Source: Dendrolimus kikuchii
Taxonomy: Eukaryota > Arthropoda > Insecta > Lepidoptera > Lasiocampidae
DNA length: 64,000 nt
Direction: 5' to 3'
Assembly: GCA_019925095.2 (NCBI GenBank)
Contig: JAHHIN020000030.1
Coordinates: forward strand, 5,749,001 to 5,813,000
Shown here: positions 58,521 to 64,000 of the stretch, piece by piece
Layout: every line of letters begins with the position of its first letter
Position numbering within the stretch: the stretch's first letter is position 1
Notes under the pieces: generated by a model
Databases searched by the model: none
Told to the model about the DNA's origin: nothing
What the model saw: the letters and a program-made list of their open reading frames with translations, nothing else
Program-made: the position numbers and the translations under genes

Positions 58521-61500
58521 CTACCTGGCGAGGTGTGGAGGGGTCCCCGCATGGGATAGTGGTGGCCATGCTGACGGGGCCAGGCTAACGTGGGCAAACT
58601 GGATAGTTGTGAACCGACTTCCCCAGCCGCGTTAGTACGAGCTCCCGATGTCGCGCCCAACCATAAACTCTCTACACCTATATCTGAGTGGTATTCCTAG
58701 TGCGCCGAATGGGCACTCCCATTTGCGGGCTCCGTGGAGGGTGGGAAGCCACAAAGATGAAGTACATAAAATTAAACAATGGATAGTTCAGAGGTTCATA
58801 AACCCGTACCCAAAGGGAAACCTGAGGGGAAACACAGGGGGAAAGTCGATACGGCCATCCCTACTACTGCTGCGACTTCCTCAAAGGAGGTCGCGCGAAC
58901 GGGACCTTTGGAACCCCTTCAGGGAACCAAAGGCTCCGCAACGACGGGCCCAAGCATCCTACAGCTAAAATGGGGCCAGGCGAACACGCCAGTACACGGG
59001 GCGGCGAAACCCACCGTAAAGGCGGGCAAGCAGCCTAGTGGCCCGGCGTGTGATGACCCTCGGCCCACCCGTAAGCATAAGAGGATGCTTAAGAAAAAGG
59101 AAAAGAGGAGAGCGAAACGCGCCGAAGCCAAGAGCGCCAAACAGTCCCCCCCTCCCCCTTTACAGACAGACAAACAGACGGAGGCACCGGCCCCAACCAA
59201 GGTGCTTCCCTCAACAAGCAAGGAGCAGGGCCCTAGTAGGCCTGGCCCTAAAACGCAAGGTACCGGGCAGGCGAAACCGAATACCAAGAGGGCTAGGTTG
59301 GATGAGACTGTCTCTCCCAGAGGCGAGTCTAAAAAGCCGAAGCTCTCCCCTGCCATGGTACCTAAACCCATCAGCTACGCGGAGGCAGCATCCAAAGATG
59401 TTCCCAAGGCGGAGCTGGTCATCACGTCTTCAACGAGCTTCATTTCCCAAGCCACCGCCGCGGAAATTGAGAAGCTGCTGACAGAAAGGATCATCACGTC
59501 GGCAAAAACACAGGCGCCGACCTCGGAGGCTCCTAGGTTTATGCGCAGACCTACCTACGTCGACGGTTCGCTCCGGCTATACTGTGACAACGAGGCAGCT
59601 GTTGAGTGGACGAAGGAGACCTGCGCGGCCCTGGAGCTACCGGAGGTAGGCAAGCTTGTGGTCACCGACGTGAAGAACATCCCGAAGTTGGTTCGCTGCG
59701 GTATTCTCTTGCCGCACGAACACGACGGTGACAAGGTGCTCATCGGCACAATGCTGCAGTGGGGCAATCCCTGGGCACAAGTGGAGAGGTGGCGTGTGCA
59801 CGCTATCTTGCCTCAGACTAGGGCGACGTTCGTGGTGGTGAGCATCCCCAAGGATCTTGTCCCTGTGGTCCTGGCCAGGAAGCGCCGCCTCAGCTATCGG
59901 CTGGGTGCGGTGTACCTGAAATTCCAGGGCCCCAAAGGACGGTTTGTCGACACCCCGGCGGACCTCCTGGACGAGACTGCGGGGGTGCAAGCTGCCGCGG
60001 ATGTCCCTATGTCTGAGGCAACTCCACCTCTGGAGCAGAAGGAGACTATGCAGGTGGGGTCCAGTCGAGCGGTCGAAGCGTCAAGTGACGACGAGCTCCT
60101 GGACCTCTCCAGATTAGGCCTGGAGGAGGAGGGTGATCCAAATGGATCCCCCTTCCTACAATAGCATCCAGATTTTACAATGCAACCTCCATCACAGCAT
60201 AACCGCTACGGCTCAACTACGCAGATGGTTGGAGGTTGCATCAACAGCACCGGTCATCGCACTGATCCAGGAGCCGTGGATCAGGGGCGGCAACGTATGC
60301 GGACTTTCCAACATTGGCGGTAAGCTTTTCCATGATAACTCTGGGGAGGCGAGAGCCTGCATATATGTTAGGGGTAATATAAGTGCACAGCCTTTAATGG
60401 AATTCTTTTCCAGAGACCTGTGTGCTATATCGCTCAAATCAAATCAAGGTATTAACAACTTCGACTTCGTTATTGCATCATCCTATATGCATGAGGCAGA
60501 CGAGGTACCACCTGCAGAAGTTAACAGACTGATCAGATTCTGCGAGAAAAATGGCTGGGAATTGATCATATCTACAGACTCCAATGCCCATCACCCTCTG
60601 TGGGGTATGGAAGCAAGCAACAACAGAGGTAACTATCTTGTTGAATATCTTTTAACTACTAGTTTAGACATAGTAAACAATGGCAGCGAGCCCACCTTTG
60701 TAGGAAGACGGTGCAGTACAATAATCGACCTGACGCTAGCGACCCCAAAGGCTCTAAACCTGATAACGGGATGGCACGTGTCGAAGGAAGCATCGTGTTC
60801 CGATCACAGGTGGATCCGCTATGACTTACAACAAACCAGCACTTCGGCGTCTCCTAGAAGGTGCCCAAAGAAAACCGACCGGTCATGCTATAAACAACTT
60901 ATAGCGCATGAACTGGACAAACAACCATCAACTGCTAGGCTAATAAGTACGGCACTGATTGAACAGCAGGTAGACACCCTGAATGCTACCATAATAAACT
61001 GCTACCATACGGCCTGTCCCCTAAAGGTACCTTGTGCCAAGGCTGACAAAAATGGCTGGTGGGGCAAAGAACTCGAAAAACTGCGTGTAAAGGTTAGGAG
61101 AGCCTTCAACAAAGCAATGAACACAGGTGCAGATAGGGATTGGGATACCTACAAGGAAGCCAAATCTCTATATAAAAAGCGCATCAGATACTGGAAATCA
61201 AATTCATGGAGAAAATTCTGCGAAAGCATTAACTCCACACCACAAGCGAACCGTGTTAGGAAGTTACTGGCCAAACAGGGGCCTTGTGCTGTTGGCAACC
61301 TACGCAAGAGCGATGGCACAATGACCCTGAGCCAGGAGGAATCGAATACGGTACTTTTACAAACACACTTCCCGGGGTGTCAAATAGAAGAAACCCCTAG
61401 ACGTGTGGAAATCAACTCTTTAGTTACAGAACACTGCTGGCAAACAGCCTGTGAGATCGTTACCTTCAGTAAGGTGAAATGGGCGGTTGACAGCTTCCAG

Positions 61501-63570
61501 CCTTTTAAGTCAGCAGGAAATGATAACATCTTCCCGGCACTACTACAATGGGGCGGGGAAAAATTGATTTCCATCCTAGCATGCATCTTTCAGGCATGCC
61601 TGGCACATAAATACATTCCCCTTGCCTGGCGTGAAGTCAGGGTTATCTTCATACCCAAGCAAGGTAAGAGTGATTACACTAATCCAAAGTCGTTTAGACC
61701 CATAAGTCTGTCGTCGTTTCTCCTTAAAACCTTGGAGAGACTATGCGACAGGCACCTTAGAGACAATGCGCTACGCACTCTACCCATTCACAAGCACCAA
61801 CATGCTTACTGCCCCGGCAGATCTACCGAGTCTGCACTCCATCAGGTGGTAGGTAAAGTTGAGTCTGCTCTTCAAAACAAGCTGGTCTGTCTGGGCTGCT
61901 TCATAGACATAGAGGGGGCCTTTGACAAAACCAATTTCACCAGTATCGACACAGCGCTCCGTAGACACGGAGTGGAAACCCTGCTAATCGACTGGATAAT
62001 TAACATGTTAAGTAACAGATTTATAAAGGTTGGGGAAGACACGAAAGGCGCCCATGTGGTTCGAGGCTGTCCTCAAGGAGGAGTACTTTCCCCAATTCTG
62101 TGGAACTTGGTTGTGAACGATCTCATTTCCAAATTAAACAGCCAACACTTTTACACAGTTGGCTACGCCGACGACATCACCATACTAAATGTAGGTAATA
62201 ATGCCAGCATGGTGTGTGATAGGTTACAGGCAGCCCTGCGCGTAATGGAGAAGTGGTGCAACGAGCAGGAACTCTCTGTCAACCCACAGAAAACGCAGGT
62301 TGTTCTCTTTACAAATAAGAGAGTCTTAGGTAATTACAGACTACCGACCCTCTTTGGAACTACACTTCAGTTATCAAATGAGGTCAAATATCTGGGGATA
62401 ACCCTAGACAACAAGTTAAACTGGAGCAGCCATGTTGACAATAAAGTCAACGCATCCAGTGTGACCTTATGGCAATGCCGTAGGATGATTGGTAAGCGTT
62501 GGGGACTTCATCCCAAACTCTTTCTATGGCTCTATACAGCTGTGGTTAGACCTATGCTAACTTATGGCTCTGTGGTTTGGTGGACAAGGACTAAGCTTGC
62601 GACCTGCACGGCCAAACTTCAGAGACTACAAAGGCAAGCGTGCTGCGCTGTGACGGGTTGTATGAGGACAACGCCCACCGCGGCCCTAGAAATAGCTCTT
62701 AGCATCCCTCCACTGCACCTGTTTGTACAACAAGAGGCAGCAATGGCGACCCTAAGATTAAAACACCTGAAAACACTTAGGTTTGACAAGGTAAGACACT
62801 TCAGCATTCTCTCGGAAGCCTGGTCCAACTCACCCTTGGTGGAAGCGGTCAGTGACAGAATAGAGAAAGCTTTCATTTTCGACAAAAAATACAAGGTTGA
62901 ACTCGTGGAAGGTAACGACAGTTATCTTTCCCATCATGAGCTTAGCCTCTACACTGATGGGTCAAAGACTAGCTCGGGCTCAGGCACGGGAGTCTTCTCG
63001 GAAGACCTAAATATTAACATATCCGAGCCCCTGGGTAAGTTTAATACAGTATATCAAGCAGAGTGCATGGGCATTCTGCTTGCAGCTAAAGCAATCGTTG
63101 CTAGAGATGTCAATGATCACAGCATCAGAATACTCTCGGATAGCAGGTCGGTACTACAAGCCCTTAGTAGCAGGGTTATTTATTCAAATCTAATATACGA
63201 ATGCCACTCGGCTCTAAACGAGGCGGCAGGTAAGAACAATACCTTGACCCTTCAATGGATCAAAGGACACAGTGGTGCCCGAGGTAATGATGCGGCAGAT
63301 CAATTAGCAAGGAGAGGTTCCGAAACCCAACCAGTTGGACCGGAGCCTTTCCTGCCTTTGCCGCACAGTTGGTTTAGAAACTACATAAATCAAAGGACAA
63401 GGGCACTACATCAGCAACTCTGGGACAACCTGGAGGATTGCAGGCAAGCCAAGCTGGCAATGCCTCGGCTAAACCTGCATTTCTCCAGGAACATCTTAAA
63501 GCTCAGTCGGTCCCGGCTGAGGCTAGTTATTAGTGCAGCCACTGGACATGGCAATTTTAACAGACATCGT
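58521..63570 (+). mobile_element. LOA-type LINE with two ORFs, 3' end missing
   Basis: Inserted in the Penelope element in opposite orientation. It has a 5' UTR of about 260 bp, ORF1, ORF2, and then stops inside ORF2 with no 3' UTR or tail. A LINE lacking its 3' rather than its 5' end must have been trimmed after insertion. Boundaries are estimated from the ends of Penelope coding sequence. Confidence 0.8.
58779..60164 (+). CDS. LOA-type ORF1 protein, 461 aa
   Basis: Starts MDSSEVHKPV. Low-complexity Pro/Lys-rich N-terminal half with basic runs (KRMLKKKEKRRAKRAEAK). The C-terminal domain around residues 265-400 begins RLYCDNEAAVEWTKE and fits the DUF4780-like domain of LOA ORF1 proteins. No CCHC knuckles. 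Presumed RNA-binding partner of ORF2. Intact frame, ending TAG at 60162-60164, 23 bp after the likely ORF2 ATG. Confidence 0.82.
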   Translation: MDSSEVHKPVPKGKPEGKHRGKVDTAIPTTAATSSKEVARTGPLEPLQGTKGSATTGPSILQLKWGQANTPVHGAAKPTVKAGKQPSGPACDDPRPTRKHKRMLKKKEKRRAKRAEAKSAKQSPPPPLQTDKQTEAPAPTKVLPSTSKEQGPSRPGPKTQGTGQAKPNTKRARLDETVSPRGESKKPKLSPAMVPKPISYAEAASKDVPKAELVITSSTSFISQATAAEIEKLLTERIITSAKTQAPTSEAPRFMRRPTYVDGSLRLYCDNEAAVEWTKETCAALELPEVGKLVVTDVKNIPKLVRCGILLPHEHDGDKVLIGTMLQWGNPWAQVERWRVHAILPQTRATFVVVSIPKDLVPVVLARKRRLSYRLGAVYLKFQGPKGRFVDTPADLLDETAGVQAAADVPMSEATPPLEQKETMQVGSSRAVEASSDDELLDLSRLGLEEEGDPNGSPFLQ

Positions 63571-63588
63571 AATCAGACGTATCCATGA
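60142..63588 (+). CDS. LOA-type ORF2: endonuclease, RT and RNase H; C-terminus lost
   Basis: Likely ATG at 60142 (MDPPSYNSIQ), overlapping ORF1. Domains: endonuclease (ILQCNLHHS, IQEPWIRGG, STDSNAHHPLWG, SDHRWIRYDL), about residues 5-230. RT at ~480-740 (SFRPISLSSFLLKTLER, CFIDIEGAFDKTNF, GCPQGGVLSPILWN, catalytic YADD). RNase H at ~930-1070 (YTDGSK, QAECMG, LSDSR, WIKGHSGARGNDAAD) with all four acidic positions present. After SAATGHGNFNRH the frame runs into antisense Penelope sequence and stops at 63588, so the usual C-terminal Cys/His tail and the 3' UTR are missing. RNase H plus GCPQGG and DUF4780 ORF1 favour LOA over R1 or I. Confidence 0.87.
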   Translation: MDPPSYNSIQILQCNLHHSITATAQLRRWLEVASTAPVIALIQEPWIRGGNVCGLSNIGGKLFHDNSGEARACIYVRGNISAQPLMEFFSRDLCAISLKSNQGINNFDFVIASSYMHEADEVPPAEVNRLIRFCEKNGWELIISTDSNAHHPLWGMEASNNRGNYLVEYLLTTSLDIVNNGSEPTFVGRRCSTIIDLTLATPKALNLITGWHVSKEASCSDHRWIRYDLQQTSTSASPRRCPKKTDRSCYKQLIAHELDKQPSTARLISTALIEQQVDTLNATIINCYHTACPLKVPCAKADKNGWWGKELEKLRVKVRRAFNKAMNTGADRDWDTYKEAKSLYKKRIRYWKSNSWRKFCESINSTPQANRVRKLLAKQGPCAVGNLRKSDGTMTLSQEESNTVLLQTHFPGCQIEETPRRVEINSLVTEHCWQTACEIVTFSKVKWAVDSFQPFKSAGNDNIFPALLQWGGEKLISILACIFQACLAHKYIPLAWREVRVIFIPKQGKSDYTNPKSFRPISLSSFLLKTLERLCDRHLRDNALRTLPIHKHQHAYCPGRSTESALHQVVGKVESALQNKLVCLGCFIDIEGAFDKTNFTSIDTALRRHGVETLLIDWIINMLSNRFIKVGEDTKGAHVVRGCPQGGVLSPILWNLVVNDLISKLNSQHFYTVGYADDITILNVGNNASMVCDRLQAALRVMEKWCNEQELSVNPQKTQVVLFTNKRVLGNYRLPTLFGTTLQLSNEVKYLGITLDNKLNWSSHVDNKVNASSVTLWQCRRMIGKRWGLHPKLFLWLYTAVVRPMLTYGSVVWWTRTKLATCTAKLQRLQRQACCAVTGCMRTTPTAALEIALSIPPLHLFVQQEAAMATLRLKHLKTLRFDKVRHFSILSEAWSNSPLVEAVSDRIEKAFIFDKKYKVELVEGNDSYLSHHELSLYTDGSKTSSGSGTGVFSEDLNINISEPLGKFNTVYQAECMGILLAAKAIVARDVNDHSIRILSDSRSVLQALSSRVIYSNLIYECHSALNEAAGKNNTLTLQWIKGHSGARGNDAADQLARRGSETQPVGPEPFLPLPHSWFRNYINQRTRALHQQLWDNLEDCRQAKLAMPRLNLHFSRNILKLSRSRLRLVISAATGHGNFNRHRNQTYP

Positions 63589-64000
63589 CGACAGTCGCGT
63601 TACCTTTATCTGCACGGAGCACGGTTATTTCTGGTTTATTGCGAATGTTTTTTAAGGCAATATATTCAGCACGAGTGAGATTCGGTTTGGGTAGACGACT
63701 ACGGCGTAAAACCGATGAGATATCTTGTCGTATAGCTTCCGCATCCTCTTTCTGCATGCTGTTCCTTACCAGACATTCCTCTACGTTGCAGATTATGTTT
63801 TCAAAAGGTATTTTTCGAGGGGTTATTGCGTAATTAAGGCCTTTTTCTAATACCGAAACGGTGTTTTTATCGAATGTTTGTTTTGACAGGTTAACCACCG
63901 ACAGTGACATATGATTAGTGGTCGCGTTTCCGTGCACATCAACAATTGCTTCACAATTGAGCTCAGGTATATTTTTTTGCGCGTTCCTTGTACCAAGATG
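63567..64000 (-). pseudogene. Penelope-like polyprotein, N-terminal part (runs off the right edge)
   Basis: Minus-strand frame, open from base 64000 down to the junction. It contains LSKQTFDKNTVSVLEKGLNY, PFENIICNVEE, KPNLTRAEYIALKNI and ADKGNATVVMDTSDYD, the N-terminal region and first RT motif of Penelope-like elements. It breaks off at the LOA junction near 63570. Together with 57726-58500 it forms one interrupted copy lacking the RT core. Confidence 0.85.

Overview
The window looks like repeat-choked euchromatin of an insect, most probably a moth or butterfly (Lepidoptera). This rests on the repeat families: BEL/Pao, R1, Jockey, LOA and Penelope elements, and the short repeats built around GCAGACAGGCAGACGGCCCACCT and GACTTCAAAAAAGG that are common in lepidopteran introns. 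I ran no search. Two host genes can be recovered. One is a small three-exon THAP-domain gene at 5929-7141 (+). The other is a multi-exon C2H2 zinc-finger gene on the minus strand, exons between 55506 and 20835, whose introns hold most of the mobile DNA.

Layout: 1-2160 is the gag and 5' leader of a BEL/Pao retrotransposon (-). 2690-3586 is a decayed YqaJ-type nuclease gene. 5929-7141 is the THAP gene. 7547-11024 is a 5'-truncated R1-like LINE and 11568-13903 a 5'-truncated Jockey-like LINE, each with clear target-site duplications. 15579-18374 is a 130-bp satellite with a 7-unit higher-order repeat. 20835-27405 holds the last recognisable zinc-finger exons, including one exon whose neighbourhood was triplicated and two of the copies decayed. 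47184-55506 holds the upstream zinc-finger exons with a nested CR1/Jockey-like LINE. 57360-64000 is a Penelope-like element split by an RNase H-bearing LOA-type LINE.

The centrepiece is 27456-45971. It is one giant inverted repeat (fold-back) with a 9-bp target-site duplication, CCAATTACC, on both sides. Each arm is about 6 kb and carries terminal ~160-bp tandem subrepeats, an inverted fragment of a transposase gene, and a complete but broken gene for a NOF/MULE-type transposase. The two genes are transcribed divergently, outward from the centre. The arms mirror each other without a net indel from 27836 to 33508 (paired positions sum to 73446). The same two frameshifts and one in-frame stop are present in both arms. 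The C-terminal third of the transposase has the Cys box, paired CxxC motifs and His box of a ubiquitin-specific protease. I regard this as the best candidate for an undescribed system in the window. A BEL/Pao element (33509-39437, TSD AGGAT) later landed in the left arm close to the centre. It lacks the integrase catalytic core, and its two LTRs record a template-switch event.

The fold-back inserted in a zinc-finger intron, only 48 bp upstream of a 3' splice site. The flanking exons (47184-47294 and 27301-27405) still join in phase and complete the coding sequence. If this host gene is active, it must splice across about 20 kb of inverted repeat.
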